Source: Seminavis robusta
Lineage: Eukaryota; Bacillariophyta; Bacillariophyceae; Naviculales; Naviculaceae
DNA: 64,000 nt
Direction of reading: 5' to 3'
Assembly (NCBI GenBank): GCA_903772945.1
Contig: CAICTM010000453.1
Location: 1-64,000, forward strand
The notes below the pieces were generated by a model that saw only the letters and a list, made by a program, of their open reading frames with translations, was not told the DNA's origin and searched no databases. Position numbers and translations under genes: made by a program. Positions 1 to 11,099 of the stretch are shown here, piece after piece. Every line of letters begins with the position of its first letter. Positions within the stretch are counted from its first letter, which is position 1.

Positions 1-941
1 TCCTTGGTTTGGTGCCTACTGGAGGTGTTGGAATACTCCTGAGGCACGACAAGGCTCCCTGAACTGCCTGACTACCGCTGTCCCTGAGGAAGGGTTTCAG
101 CGAGACCCAGTCCACTACTTGAGTATTGGAACTGAACCTTCAAGAAACTTATTGGTTAGGAGGCACAATCGCCTCAATTATAAGCACTCTACCAAAGCTG
201 AGGTGGCTTTTGATGGATGACTGTGCTCTGACCGGTAAGTTTCTTCATGTCTCATGTTTACTCCCGCCAATGCTACTCAATCTATGTTCTCAATACACTT
301 TAGGCTCTATTCCTACAGAGCTTGGACAGGCCAGATCTCTAGAATGGCTGGCTTTGTTGGGGAATCAACTTACTGGGACTCTCCCCAGTGAGCTTGGGGC
401 ACTATCAAAGCTTTGGATTGTTTCCATTTATGGCAATCTTCTCGAGGGGACTCTGCCTAGTGAGCTTGGTCTTCTTACTTCAGCCCACATTATCCTGCGC
501 CAAAATTTCTTCACCGGAACTCTCCCCTCTGAGCTGGGTCTCCCTCCACTGGAACGTCTAGACCTTGGGTCAAACCAGATTTCAGGTACAATCCCCAGTG
601 CTGTTTCTGGCCTTTCCAATTTGGACTATATTCATCTGGGAAACAACTCGTTCACTGGCACAATTCCTTCCGAGTTTGGGCTTTTGACATCCCTGGGTAG
701 TCTTACCATGGAAAACAATTTCCTCCATGGAACTGTTCCAGTGGAGCTGGCTTCCTTGCAGAAATCGCTGTACAGCTTCCGGATTGAGGGCAACAGCTTA
801 TTCTCTGGTGTGATACCCGAACCTCTTTGTACTGTAAATGGAACATGCATTGGCAAGAATAGCTTGGGAGCTTGTCAGGGGCCTTTTGGGTCATCTTTTG
901 ACTGCACCGAGTTGTTGTGTGGGTGTGACTGTTCTTGCTGA
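1..941 (+). pseudogene. LRR membrane protein, 3' part, frameshifted
   Basis: This is the C-terminal half of a leucine-rich repeat protein of the family found again at 18-25.5 kb. LRR units of the LxGxIPxELG type run from about 150 to 800. The tail keeps the family ending, a variable loop followed by FDCTELLCGCDCSC. An intron is seen at 235-303 (gtaagt to ttag, 69 bases); removing it restores LTG-SIPTELG. It contains no stop and is a multiple of three, so retention would add 23 residues. Upstream, a different frame (codons starting at 2, 5 and so on) reads VPEEGFQRDPVHYLSIGTE, which aligns with IPDEIWQLSNLDTLAIGRN of the gene at 18 kb. That frame joins the downstream one only through a one-base insertion near 155-160. 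The gene therefore looks broken and is cut off by the window edge. An unmodelled intron at the junction is less likely. Confidence 0.7.
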
Positions 942-2041
942 GTTAGTTTCTACTACTGCATAATAATCCTGAATCGAATCATGCCATTGGTTGACACTTT
1001 GGGCTGTCATCATGTAGCAATGGGCACGTTCCGAGGATGTTGCTTGTGGTTGGGGAAATCCTCGTTCGTCATTGCAGGCAGGGGGACCCAGTGCTCGTTC
1101 AGCACTCCACGAGAATTTGCTTGTTCCATTCTTGGCTACCAAACACAACCAACCGCAATGCAAAAAATGCTTCCATCTAGCTGGCAAGGGGCCTACCAGT
1201 ACTCGCCAACTCGCCAGCTAGCTAGACTGGAAGCAATCATGAGTTCCCGATAGTTATGGCTGCCTACATTGAACTCGGGCGCACGCTTCGTCCGCCAATG
1301 TGTAGATTGTGAGACCTTCACACGAGCTACCGACTCCGATTTGTTTGCGGGTCAACACTGCTCAATGACACACATCGCACATTTTGGGATAGCTGAGGCT
1401 GCTGCTGCTGCTGCTAGGGTCAGGCAGGCACTAGAAGGAGGAGTCAAGAAGGTGGGCGTTGAAGCAGCTTGTTTGGTTTTGGTGCTTGCTTGGAAGCCAC
1501 CACAAGATTTACAAACAAACTGCTTCTCACAAATCGTGCCGGTCAGAAAGAATGACTCTAAAAATGCGGAATCTCGTGATGACCTCATGCGAAGGTTCAC
1601 TACATGGAAATGGTTCCGTGGCTGCCGGTACTTTGCCTACATATCGTATTGACGTATGTAGTTAGAATGAATATACCTGGTCCTCTCATCTGGACTTTCG
1701 TAGATCACTTCCCACCGTACTCTTTAGAAACCCCCTTTCACCGCTCATGAGCTCCCGAAATACGGATGGGGAGTAATTCCTTGCCATCGGTGACGAAAAA
1801 GGTTACGATTGCTACCAGTGCCGATATAGCTGGGGATGAAGTAAGTGGTTTCAATGCACCTGCAGCAGGGTACCGTAAAAGTATCCAAATCAAGCAGCTC
1901 GGCCCATCATTTCGTTTGCGGTCTGGCTGTCTTATTCGAATTCGAAACGTGATCAAACAGCCACTCACCATATGCCGACCACAAACCAAACATAGTCAAA
2001 CATAATAACACCTTTTTATTACCGATCTCCTCCACCATACC
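942..2041. other. intergenic, no supported gene
   Basis: Short overlapping open frames occur on both strands, including a small (GCT)n Ala-coding run near 1389-1411. None has a recognisable domain or a convincing start, so no gene is called. The last 100 bases should contain the promoter and leader of the WBP4-like gene. Confidence 0.5.
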
Positions 2042-3451
2042 ATGAGCTCCAATTCCAATAATCAAGGCCGCATGCGGTCGTGGCAGACGAAGGAATCTCG
2101 TCACTACTGTGCCGTGTGCAATGTGTGGATGGGCAATGATCGTCAATCGATCTTGTTGCACGAGAATGGAAAGAAACACAAGGAAAAGGTGGAAGAGTCC
2201 TTGAAGGAACGCCGCGACAACCAGGCAGCGTCCGACAAGCAAGCATCGCAGTTGCAATCGAGTCTCAAGGCCATGGAAGCGGCGGCTCTACAATCCATGG
2301 CGACGGGACCGGATAGTCTCTATTTTGATACCACTGCCACATTGGCCAGTCGCGGCGCCGTAGTGCCAGCCTATGGAGTAGTGCCTGCTCCAGTTTCAGC
2401 TTTAGTACCTCCTCCACCTCCTTCACAGCAAGCCAAGCAGCCTTCGAAAAAGAAGGAAATGAAAGATTGGAATGCTCGCAAAAAGCAACGACAAGATGAC
2501 AAACAATCTGGCAAAGACGATGACGACGACAATGACAACAACAACAATCAGCCAGGAAGCAACTCGACTGCCAAACGCACCATTGCCCCTAATCAAGGTC
2601 ACTACACTCTGGAACTGGAACATGACAATGATGATACTATAGAGCAAAAGACATACTTGGAAGCCACTACGTTTGCCGAAATTCTAGAAGACGAAATGCC
2701 CATTCAAATCTGGTTGGGCAGTCATTTGGCCAGTAGTGAAGAAAAGAGATTGCGCCACCATCAATCTCTCTGGATCAATGGACTCGTCGTGGCCGTGCGC
2801 AAGAATACCAAACAAACGTCGCAAGAAGAAGAAGAAGATCGCATGGTCGTAGATGTCGTCTACCTCAAAAATCCCGAAACCGACACGGAAGAAACCATGG
2901 AACGCAGTGTTCGACTGCCTCGCATTCGCATTGTTTTGGGAGCATCCGACAGTATTCCCGAAACTGTGGAAGAAGCACGAATTTTAGCCCTGGGAGGAGA
3001 AGAAGTGCAATTGACATCATCAGAACAACAACAACAATCTGCCATAATTGACGAAGCGACGGGCTTGTCGGGATGGTCCACCGTCACCATTAAGCGCACC
3101 ACGGTCCATCAACAAGCCCGCGAAGAACGGGCGCGAGAACGAGGTCGCGAACGACAAGCCAAACGCAAGGCTGACAATGCCCAAAAGGAAGCCGAAACGA
3201 GAAAAATGGAAGAATCCAAAGTCCAGAATGCCGAAGATTCCGCATTGGGAGCCTACGATGTATGGGGGCACAAGGGTGGCTATAAGGGAGTCGATATTCA
3301 TAAAGAAGAAGCGGTCGTGGTGCAAACCAAGAAATTGGCAGGAGCCGGAGAAAAAGTGGCATTCAAAAAGAAAAACAAGGCGAATAGCAAATTCAAAATG
3401 GGAGCCAAGAACAAACGAAACCGAAGAACCACGTCGGCAGATGATGATTAG
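2042..3451 (+). CDS. WBP4/FBP21-like U1-type zinc-finger splicing protein
   Basis: The 469-residue product opens with a U1/matrin-type C2H2 finger. C23 and C26, then H40 and H46, sit in the sequence HYCAVCNVWMGNDRQ followed by LLHENGKKH. This closely follows the finger of human WBP4 (FBP21), a component of pre-spliceosomal B complexes. After the finger come a basic, glutamine-rich helix, a proline stretch (VPPPPP), an acidic and Asn-rich linker near residue 160, and a lysine-rich end. The C-terminal part has a GYKGVDIHKEEAVVV segment and VAFKKKNK, resembling the WBP4 tail. No clear WW domain is visible, unlike the animal proteins. The ATG is the first in frame and immediately precedes the finger. 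A nuclear pre-mRNA splicing role is inferred from the family. Confidence 0.8.
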   Translation: MSSNSNNQGRMRSWQTKESRHYCAVCNVWMGNDRQSILLHENGKKHKEKVEESLKERRDNQAASDKQASQLQSSLKAMEAAALQSMATGPDSLYFDTTATLASRGAVVPAYGVVPAPVSALVPPPPPSQQAKQPSKKKEMKDWNARKKQRQDDKQSGKDDDDDNDNNNNQPGSNSTAKRTIAPNQGHYTLELEHDNDDTIEQKTYLEATTFAEILEDEMPIQIWLGSHLASSEEKRLRHHQSLWINGLVVAVRKNTKQTSQEEEEDRMVVDVVYLKNPETDTEETMERSVRLPRIRIVLGASDSIPETVEEARILALGGEEVQLTSSEQQQQSAIIDEATGLSGWSTVTIKRTTVHQQAREERARERGRERQAKRKADNAQKEAETRKMEESKVQNAEDSALGAYDVWGHKGGYKGVDIHKEEAVVVQTKKLAGAGEKVAFKKKNKANSKFKMGAKNKRNRRTTSADDD

Positions 3452-3650
3452 TGTAGTTAGTAGGGTGCAGTTTCTTGGTTATGCTAACATTTTCTCTTCT
3501 TCGCCTGGACCGAAAATTGCCTTGCACTCAATAGTAGAAATCCACCCACCGCAGCGGGCTTTGATCGTTTCTAATTGTTTGTACCGCTCACAGTCGCAGT
3601 TTACGCTACGGTAGGGGAAGTAACATTAGGTCAAATAAAGATGCGTTTCC

Positions 3651-3775
3651 ACCAAAATAGACGCCGGATTTCTCTGCCTATCAGATCAGACCAAAATAGA
3701 CCCCGGTTTTCTTTGCCTACCAAATCAGACTAGCTATATGGCTGGAGTGGACGCCGGATTCCTTTGCTTATCAGA
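3651..3775. repeat. 39-bp tandem repeat, two and a partial copy
   Basis: Two adjacent units starting ccaaaataga at 3652 and 3691 have a period of 39. Each continues with a cgccgg or ccccgg core and ends in atcaga. A third, partial unit (gacgccggattcctttg) lies at 3749-3775. The repeat sits between the ends of two convergent genes and no function is evident. Confidence 0.6.
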
Positions 3776-3852
3776 ATGTTGCTATATGGTTAGAGGGGAC
3801 TATGGGTGGGAGAGGTCGAGCAAGAGCAGCATTGGATCTGGTCTCACCGACC

Positions 3853-4773
3853 TCAACGTTTACTCCTCTTTGGTTTCGACTCGGTGTCGTCGATGCTTCC
3901 ACGCTTCTTCTCTTTGTCGTCAACCTTTTCATTGGCTGCCTCCTCGTTGGCGGCGTTTTCATCTTGCGATTCTCCTCGACGACGACGAAAGATGTAGACA
4001 AAGGCATCCTCCAACACGCGAAAGGAACGTTTGGCCACGGAACCAATCCGGATAGCTTCCTCCGCTTGGGCTTGGGTGATATGTGGATTTCCCTTCGCCT
4101 TGGTTCGGAAATATCGGTCCAGTCTTTCAGGACTGGTGACCACCTCTAAAACCGCCACCTCATCACCGTCGCCTTTTGGAACCACCACAGCACCCACTAG
4201 TTCCAACCGTTCATCCATAAAGGCAATCTTGGCATCCGAATGGGAATCATCGACGAGGAGCAGTCCTTCGCCAGGGGTCAGATAGGGGACACAGGCGGTG
4301 GACACGACACCCGCGCTCAAAGAAATGAGGCAGTCGTAGGAATCTTTCTTGAATTTGCCCTTGGGCAAGGGTTTCGTAAAATCGGCACAGGTGAACGTGT
4401 ATGCGGGAGACGACTCGTATCCCGCATTTTCCATAACCCATTGGCGACAAACGTCATCCTCGTAGACATCAGCCACTTTGCGGTCGGAATCCACATAGTC
4501 CACATGCGGCCACACCAGCGAGGCGGAGAGATGACGGTGGCATCCTGGATACAACACCTTGTCACAGCCAAAGGCGGCCTTGATTTTGCGGAACACCTCA
4601 ATGTACCCATCCGGCTTGTCCTTCTTGCGGTAGCTTCGCTTGTAGGCTGTCCAGGCCGCGGATTTGAGAGGTTTGTTGGTGGAAGCCATGGCGGTTCTTG
4701 GTGTCGTCGAGCACTCTACGGGGGCTGGTACCTGCAGCAGCAGAACGAAGAGGGCAATGAGGAGCCTCCACAT
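3853..4773 (-). CDS. secreted or organellar SAM-methyltransferase-like protein
   Basis: The 306-residue product starts here at the ATG that places a hydrophobic signal (MWRLLIALFVLLLQVPAPVEC) exactly at the N-terminus. An upstream in-frame ATG at 4812 would bury it, and a downstream one at MASTNKPL would remove it. The core has VLYPGCHRHLSASLVWPHV, then VDYVDSDRKVADVY, then YDCLISLSAGVV. These resemble strand-loop elements of a class I methyltransferase fold, with the glycine loop reduced. The C-terminus is highly charged (DDTESKPKRSKR). I do not recognise a precise family, and substrate and reaction are unknown. The gene converges with the WBP4-like gene, with the 39-bp repeats between them. 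Confidence 0.6.
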   Translation of the reverse strand: MWRLLIALFVLLLQVPAPVECSTTPRTAMASTNKPLKSAAWTAYKRSYRKKDKPDGYIEVFRKIKAAFGCDKVLYPGCHRHLSASLVWPHVDYVDSDRKVADVYEDDVCRQWVMENAGYESSPAYTFTCADFTKPLPKGKFKKDSYDCLISLSAGVVSTACVPYLTPGEGLLLVDDSHSDAKIAFMDERLELVGAVVVPKGDGDEVAVLEVVTSPERLDRYFRTKAKGNPHITQAQAEEAIRIGSVAKRSFRVLEDAFVYIFRRRRGESQDENAANEEAANEKVDDKEKKRGSIDDTESKPKRSKR

Positions 4774-5651
4774 GAATACTACACGATGGAATGAAGCCAC
4801 ATCAAAGAGCATCGAAGGCGGGTTCAAACGGGAAGGTGTGGAAGATCCTGAGCATTCATTCGTGTGCAGGTTTCAATCCTTTCATACGTGGATACATATT
4901 TAGAGTTACCGGTAGGCGCGGCCGTGCCTCAGACCTGCATTCGAGAGAGGGTTCAGAGTTCAGTCGAGTCGACTGTCACTCCGGTTGGGAAGTTATTTCT
5001 TTGCCTTGGGGAATTCCAATGGGTGGTATGAGGTGGGCTAAATGAGGGCCAACCTACCGGTACTGTACCGGTACCGGTACGGTTGGGGCCAAAGGGTTTG
5101 ACTTTGCCAGATCCAGTTTGCTGTGAGCAACGATTGTCTTTCCCCCCTTGTGCTAGTGTATGCATTGGAAGCTCTACCAGAGTGGGATGATGCCATGCTT
5201 GTGATGAATGCAGTGCCTTTTGCATTCCCGTTGAACGTTGTTGATTGAATTCTTGCAACCCCAACCATAAGCCGATCACCATTGGTCCTCTTGGCTCGTG
5301 CTAGCTACCAGGTGGACTGGTACTGGTCAAGCCGAAAATGGCATTCATGTGTAGGTTTGGGAACTTGGCAAGTGAACAGCAGGGACAAAATAAAACCATT
5401 TGCTCTAACCCGTTCAGTAGTCGTATTCTAATAGAAAGTATTACTTTTTAGGAATTTTTCTGACGATTTTTGTATCACCAAGCTTGCGCAGCGCACCGTA
5501 CCACACAAAGTTTTGTAAAGCTTCAGAGATCTTGCATTCAATGAATGCGATATCTATTTACCACCACTAACCACATTGAACTACAATATCTACATGTACA
5601 AACTCCACACTACTCATGATGCCTGGAGGGTCTCAAACGATTCCTCACTTC
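4774..5651. other. intergenic with GTACCGGTAC palindromes
   Basis: No gene is supported. A cluster of taccggtac palindromes lies at about 5055-5085. Short open frames on both strands look like chance. Confidence 0.5.
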
Positions 5652-8214
5652 TTAGCAGGAAGTGGTGGAACCACGATACTTCAAGGACGCATTCGCCGCC
5701 CCAGGCCCGCTTGACAATGCACTATAGCGGGCACCGCCACCGAAAGCGGCTGCTCCCTGGCCAAAGCGCCTAGAAAATGCTTGATTGAAACCAGGTCGGT
5801 CCTTCTCGGCCAGGTATTTGGAGAGCATCTTGGAATAGCTCACAATGGTAGTTTCAAAGTTCTCGGGTGTGACTTCGCTCTCGTCTCCTCTGATTAGAGG
5901 AGGGAAAGCTTTCATAAACAGTTGCTTCCAAAGAAGAGGAGCGTCATCCAAGCGGTAACCGCTTCCTTCGAGATAGTCCGTAAACCATTCACCAAGCTTC
6001 TCCTTGTTTTCGAGGCGTTCTTCCTCTGGGAGACGCGAATTGTTGACCTTTTCCAGCACTTCTTGTCTCTTTTCCAGCGTGTCCAGTTCTCGTAGCCATG
6101 TGGCGGTGTTGTTTCTCTGATACTCAAAGTCAGCCAGAGCCTGCTGGCGCAACAGGACCAAGTCTTTCTTGTCCTCTTCGTAGCTTCGGATTGGTTGCAC
6201 GAGAAAGTGACGGCCTGTATCCATTCTTTCCTGGTTGATTCGCTCAAGTGCCTCTAGAGGGATCCACTCACCACGAAGGGCACGTTCCACCAGCTCAGTG
6301 TCTTCTCCCTTGAGCGCTCTAGCAAAGTCCGGTGCAAGCGGTGGTGCACGTTTCAGACTCTTGGCAAAGACTAGTGGCAGATTGACCAATGCTGCAAAGA
6401 AGCTGATTCCTACACAGATCCAAATTGTGGTTTCTGTGCCAATGCTGTCGGATAGCAATCCCAAAATAAAGGGACTCATTGAACTGGCAAACGACATGGC
6501 TGCAACATTTAGGCCTTGAGTGAATCCACGCTTGTCCGTTGGTGACAATGCATCCAGCATTGGGCCAGTTGACAGCTGACTGATTACAGTCATTGGAAAA
6601 GCAACATACAAAACCGTGAAGAACACGGCATAGGTTGCTGTTGTTGCAGGTTCAATCGTAGCAATGAGTAGCAAGGCAATTGTTGCAACTCCAGTCAAAG
6701 CATTCCCCATGACACAGCCACCTGCCGGACCGATTTTGTTGAACACGCCTTGGGAGAGGGCGGCTCCAGGAATGACACACATTGCTACCGAAACACTAAG
6801 CCACTTGTATGCTTCTTGAGTCATGACAGGTGTTGCTTTCTTATCAATAAAGCTTTGGTAGAACTCAGTGAAGGCCAATGGTGATAGACAAATGGGCAGC
6901 ATTCCGGAAGACCCAAAGTTGTCTGCCAAAGCACCAGCAAGGACATTGGCCACAAGTTTCCAGTTCATTTCCTTGGGGGCACGGGCATCTTCCAACTCTT
7001 CCAATTCCTTTTGAATGGGGTCATCAGAAGTGAGGAAATGCAACATTGCCTTGGGCTCAATCAAGTAGAAGGAGGCCAGTGAGCCCGCCAAAAGGTTCAT
7101 TGAAGCACCAATGAAAAGAGGCGTGAAGAGGCCGCTTGTTCCCATGAGGATCGCACAAATACCTCCCCCCGTCATTCCAATCATCTGCGAGCGCAAGCAT
7201 TCAGAGTAGCAAATGTGAATAGGTCAGGAACGGAATGATGCCATACCATTGACGGCGAATCAAAAGTCAAGAGTCGTACATTGAACGCGACCATATTACC
7301 AATCTCTGCGTCCTTTTCCGCGCGAGTAGGCTTGACATCGCTAACGTATGCCATTGCTACGGACCTGAACAAGAGGCATGGGGATTGAGATGAGAAAGGC
7401 GGCCTTGCAGGACAAGACTGTCGTCATGCCAAGAACCCACTTACAAGCTGGCCCCAAAGAGACCGTTCACAAAGTTGGCGGCACAAAAGCCCCAATACGA
7501 CTTGCGCAGCAGGTATTTGGCAATGGACCCAGCCACTCCCATGAACCTTTGAAAAAGGACAAGTATTTCAAAAAAACGTAAGTCACACCAGAACGGCAAA
7601 ACAGTGGCTATCCACGGATAATGAGCCCGGCATCCCCTTGAAGTCGAACGGTAGTTGTACCTACATGCATGCCAAGATCCAAGGTTTGCGGCCCTGTTTA
7701 TCCGAGAGGTATCCAATGACTGTTGATGCCAGTGCAGTGCCCAACAAGGAAGACATGGGTAGAAAATACTGGGCAGCACTAAAGTCAAATGGCGCTGTGC
7801 TATCAAAGGAATCTGGGTGGGCATCTTTGATAACCTTTCGAGACAAGCACAGGTAAGTAAAATAAGTGAATAATTGAGTGACACCAACGACAACCGCAAA
7901 GAAAGAAATATGTGCGCGGAACCTACCATGAAAGGGTAGTTTGGTTGGAGGATGGTGGCATTGATCGCATCGGCAAAGACGCCAAAGCGGAGGACCATGA
8001 GGGATCGGTTCAGTGCTTGCTCGTTGATGATGAGCTCGTGCCCACGTGTTCCCCACCACTCTTTCTTGTTAGGCGGCTTCATGCCCACATACAAAGTGCC
8101 TCCTTCCTCCTCCAAGCCGCTGGTCGGGTCGTTTGATGCCATTGCCGCGGAATCTTCGTAGAGTACCTCCCGCTGATCGCTCTCCACGTCGGTTGATAGC
8201 TTCTGATCAGACAT
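5652..8214 (-). CDS. major facilitator superfamily transporter, five exons
   Basis: The gene is read on the minus strand as exons 8214-7927, 7834-7665, 7546-7445, 7364-7280 and 7184-5652. The four introns (92, 118, 80 and 95 bases) all have GT-AG ends. The total is 725 residues. A roughly 75-residue acidic N-terminal tail precedes the first membrane helix (VFADAINATILQPNYPFMV). The MFS signature between helices 2 and 3 is clear (GYLSDKQGRKPW), followed by GLFGASLSVAMAYVSDV, where exon joins restore the frame. The second half has further helices (LFTPLFIGASMNLLAG, PFILGLLSDSIG). The C-terminal 200 residues are a cytoplasmic charged helical region with SRLPEEERLENKEK, ending in a Gly/Ala/Ser tail. 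Substrate is not predictable; MFS proteins of this layout are common in diatoms. The start ATG is the only one before the first helix. Confidence 0.85.
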
Positions 8215-8731
8215 CGTGCGGTGCCGTACTTACAAAAAACTCTCTACAGCACTACCGTACCTTGATTTGTGGAAGAAGAAGTGAGCAAATAAATGAGACC
8301 AGTGGTTTGTGGAGGAAGAAGATGTCAAAAGAAATGAGTGAATAGATTTCCGGGAATATTTTCAGCGGTACGGTGGACTTCATTCTTGGTACCGGTACCT
8401 ACCGTACGAGACAGTACTGGAGGCGGCCAGAACGACAGTTCTCGACCATGTCTCAAATTTCAGGATGCCTTGGTGCCTTGGTTGCTTCGATGTTCCGAAG
8501 AAGTACGGTACGGCATTGAAGGCATTAAGTTGTTGAAACGGTACCTTTATGGTGAACCCCAAAAGGTACCGGTACTGGTACTATTAATATCTTCATGGTG
8601 AACCCCAACAGCTGTTCAAACATTCTGCTTACTTTCTTCGTGTATTGAGTATTAAGTCAGCGGGAGCTGCGATACCTCGGCAGAAAGACAGATAGAAGAA
8701 GGAGGATCATGTTCGAGATTGCACCCATCTT

Positions 8732-8864
8732 TCAAGCCAGCCCTGGCGACAACACCCGACTACGTTGTGTGTTGCCGCCCGGTATCTTTCATTCCCTCAT
8801 TGCAACCTTCTTTATCAAGCTAGCCCTGGCGACAACACCCGACTACGTCGTGTGTTGCCGCCCG
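8732..8864. repeat. 50-bp direct repeat, two copies 83 bp apart
   Basis: Copies lie at 8732-8781 and 8815-8864 and share agccctggcgacaacacccg and the following gactacgt-gtgtgttgccg. They differ at two positions, both C/T. They lie inside the TIR-like element. Confidence 0.75.
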
Positions 8865-9063
8865 CTACTCTATAATTTACCAGCTGCCATTCCCTTATTG
8901 TAACTCTAACCTTTACAGCTCCTGCTGCCTTATTGTGCTGTTGTGATGATTGCATTAACCTTAAATATTAATAATATATTCCTACCCCTAACTTGTATTG
9001 AACCATCAATGTTCAGTTTTGTTGGCTTATGACTATCTCTATCCTTATACTTTGGCTTCACCG

Positions 9064-9119
9064 GAATAGGAAATAGGAAATAGGAAATATGATATAGGAA
9101 ATAGGAAATAGGAAATAGC
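9064..9119. repeat. GGAAATA heptanucleotide microsatellite
   Basis: About eight copies of ggaaata or close variants occur in a row, with one interruption (tatgata) near 9089. It lies in the right half of the TIR-like element. Confidence 0.8.
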
Positions 9120-9584
9120 ATTAAAGGGGTTGAGAACTCAGGCAGTTTACCTGCCGAGGTAATAAAAGTTTCATTTCAAACTGGTTTACCCCTCCTTTAG
9201 AAATCATGCTTCAAGGCAGCTGCTCTTCAAACTTCGAACCAGTCAATTGAGGAGACCTGTGGACAGACGGAACTGTTCTTGTTATTCCTGTTGGGGTCCA
9301 GAAGCACTCCAGCTAGCTGGAGTTGGGTCGGGCTAGGGCACCACTACGGTAGGTGGATTATTCATGGACTTGATGCAACATCGAGGATCTCGGTACTACC
9401 TAGCTAGCTGGAGTGATGAAGATTTCTGCAAACTCTTGGAAGGAAATCTATGAGCTCGGTGGCCTTGGTCCCGGTGTTTGCTACAGGTTCAAGGCATACT
9501 CTTGGGGCACAGTGGCTTACCGGTATGGATGGTCACTCGGCAAAAATCGAGCCTTGTGCGAGGTACGTCCTTCGCCGGAAGCCT

Positions 9585-10020
9585 TTCAAGATAGCTGTGT
9601 GAACGATTGTACGCCGTTGCATGTATCCCCCGAACAAAGGAACTGCCGCCGAGCGAGGATTGGTTACTTTGGAATTGGTTCAACTTGGCCTTTGAGCAAC
9701 CGATATCCTGCCGCCATGAGGGCAAGGGGTTGCTTTCGTTCCGGGGGCTAAACGCCTCTGCACATGGCTTGTGCCCCAGGGCGTCCCTGGAGGTGATACG
9801 TTGGCTGGTGGAACAGATCCCAGCTCTATTGGAGAGGACAACCGGCATGTGGAGCCGCATTAAAAATCGGTGTACGCCATCCTTCGAAGGGCTACACGCC
9901 CTTTCAAATGGCGTGCCTCCGTGGAGCGCCACTGGAAGTGGTCCAATTCCTGGCAGAGCAAAAGCCTGAATGCCTTCAGACCAAGGCCTTGGATGGCGAC
10001 ATGGGCTTGGCCCCGGTCTG
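9585..10020 (+). pseudogene. ankyrin-repeat protein remnant
   Basis: Ankyrin-type pieces appear in order but in different frames: CTPLHVSPEQ near 9610, ASLEVIRWLVEQIPALLE near 9785, then MACLRGAPLEVVQFLAEQKP near 9910. The LEVVxxLxEQxPxxL pattern is the common diatom ankyrin repeat. At least two frame changes separate the blocks and no start or complete repeat set remains. The left limit is uncertain; an open frame from 9413 may be part of it. Confidence 0.6.
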
Positions 10021-10021
10021 T

Positions 10022-10111
10022 AGACAGCAGAAGCCACTACAAAGCACCATGGCAGATCCCCAATTCAACACCAATGTACAGCAAGAGCCCCGCCAAAAAC
10101 ACTGGTACTGT
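10022..10111 (+). repeat. dispersed 90-bp segment encoding MADPQFNTNVQQE, copy A
   Basis: The segment runs from gcagaagccactacaaagca through an ATG and the codons MADPQFNTNVQQEP, then QKHWYC, to actggtactgt. It is nearly identical to copy B at 17606-17697. Here it reads on as a 36-residue open frame to a stop near 10159. It follows directly on the ankyrin remnant. Confidence 0.65.
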
Positions 10112-10296
10112 TCCCCAACTCCCGAATGGCTCAAATCGATCAGCTTCATTTTCGGGTGAGAATCCGGCCAGGTTTTAATAGGCTAGTACTGAAATTTCAT
10201 ACAAGACCAATCCTCGCTAAGTAAATTGTCAAGATAGTACAATCCTCACAGTGGATTCAAATTGATTCAAATTTTGTCACCTAACTCCCGTCAATT

Positions 10297-11025
10297 GTGG
10301 AGGCCGCGGAAGACTTATTCGCTGAGGTGCGACGTACCTCAATCAAACCACCTCACATTTCGGTCTCCGTACGGAAGTCGAGTCATTGGATTCCTACACA
10401 GTCAACTACAGCAAGCTACTACATCACCATGTTGCACAGTGCTAGATCTGAATTTAAACATTGGCTAGATATTAATACTCGCTACCCATTCAATGAGATT
10501 CGGAAGACCAGGCATAGCTATGAACTCAAGTATGTTTTGTTGGTGGATGAAACTGACAGGGCAAACAGGTACAGTCAGTACTTTGTTCTAAAGGTAAAGT
10601 ACCTTCCCAGTGTCATGATAGAGCAACTCATAATGGAAGAAAAAGCTGTGCCCATGACACCTGATATGACTTGGATTCTGGAGACCATGACTGGATGGGG
10701 AGTGAGGCAGAGCTCTGAGTGGTACAGTGATGTCCTTGCTCTGCTTGCTTTGACAGTGGAGGAAGGAGATCCTGTGACAAAGAAAGAGTTGTGTGGAATG
10801 ATAGTTAGACCACTTATGAGGGATGCTCTCTATACTCAGTTTGGTGTGTGGGAGTGGGAAGCCAAAGAGTTCTTACTTACAGAGTGGAGTCATTGGTTTG
10901 ATACTCAGTGCTGGAGCAAGCACAAACACAACTTGAGTGGAATGGTGATCAGTAGCCAGCAGTACATTATCCAAAGGGCTTCTCTCACTGCACACAATGG
11001 CATTTATGCCTACTCCATGCATTGA
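10297..11025 (+). CDS. hypothetical protein, possibly part of a transposon
   Basis: The open frame gives about 240 residues. The first ATG is at 10429 (MLHSARSEFKHWLD), but the frame stays open upstream to a TAA at about 10282 and reads PSIVEAAEDLFAEV, so a first exon may be missing. The product is Trp-rich and mixed charged (VLLVDETDRANR, WGVRQSSEWYSDVLALLA, WEWEAKEFLLTEWSHWFD). I recognise no family. It converges with the DUF6729 transposase, and the stop codons of the two lie only about 75 bases apart, so it may be a second gene of that element. Composition resembles real coding sequence more than chance, but the assignment is weak. Confidence 0.45.
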   Translation: MEAAEDLFAEVRRTSIKPPHISVSVRKSSHWIPTQSTTASYYITMLHSARSEFKHWLDINTRYPFNEIRKTRHSYELKYVLLVDETDRANRYSQYFVLKVKYLPSVMIEQLIMEEKAVPMTPDMTWILETMTGWGVRQSSEWYSDVLALLALTVEEGDPVTKKELCGMIVRPLMRDALYTQFGVWEWEAKEFLLTEWSHWFDTQCWSKHKHNLSGMVISSQQYIIQRASLTAHNGIYAYSMH

Positions 11026-11099
11026 ATATGTCTCATGTCTGAAAAGAAAAGAAGGAAGCAGCAACTGTAAGATTGTTGTTGTTTGTTATCCAATAAGTG

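Larger units (their letters stand above)
8652..9160 (+). mobile_element. non-autonomous TIR-like element, copy 1
   Basis: ACCTCGGCAG at 8674-8683 is matched by its exact inverse CTGCCGAGGT at 9151-9160. The flanks of the CCTCGGCAG ends both read TA, as in Tc1/mariner-type insertion. A second copy in the opposite orientation at 31527-31957 shares both ends. The outer 20 bases before the left inverted repeat (ttaagtcagcggga) and the region just inside the right end (ttaaaggggttgag) both match, so the true left boundary is probably near 8652. There is no coding capacity. The interior holds a 50-bp direct repeat and a 7-bp microsatellite, listed separately. Confidence 0.6.

Noticed and set aside
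4240-4794. 184-residue plus-strand frame
   Set aside because: It is antisense to the methyltransferase-like gene, which has a signal peptide and a fold-like pattern.
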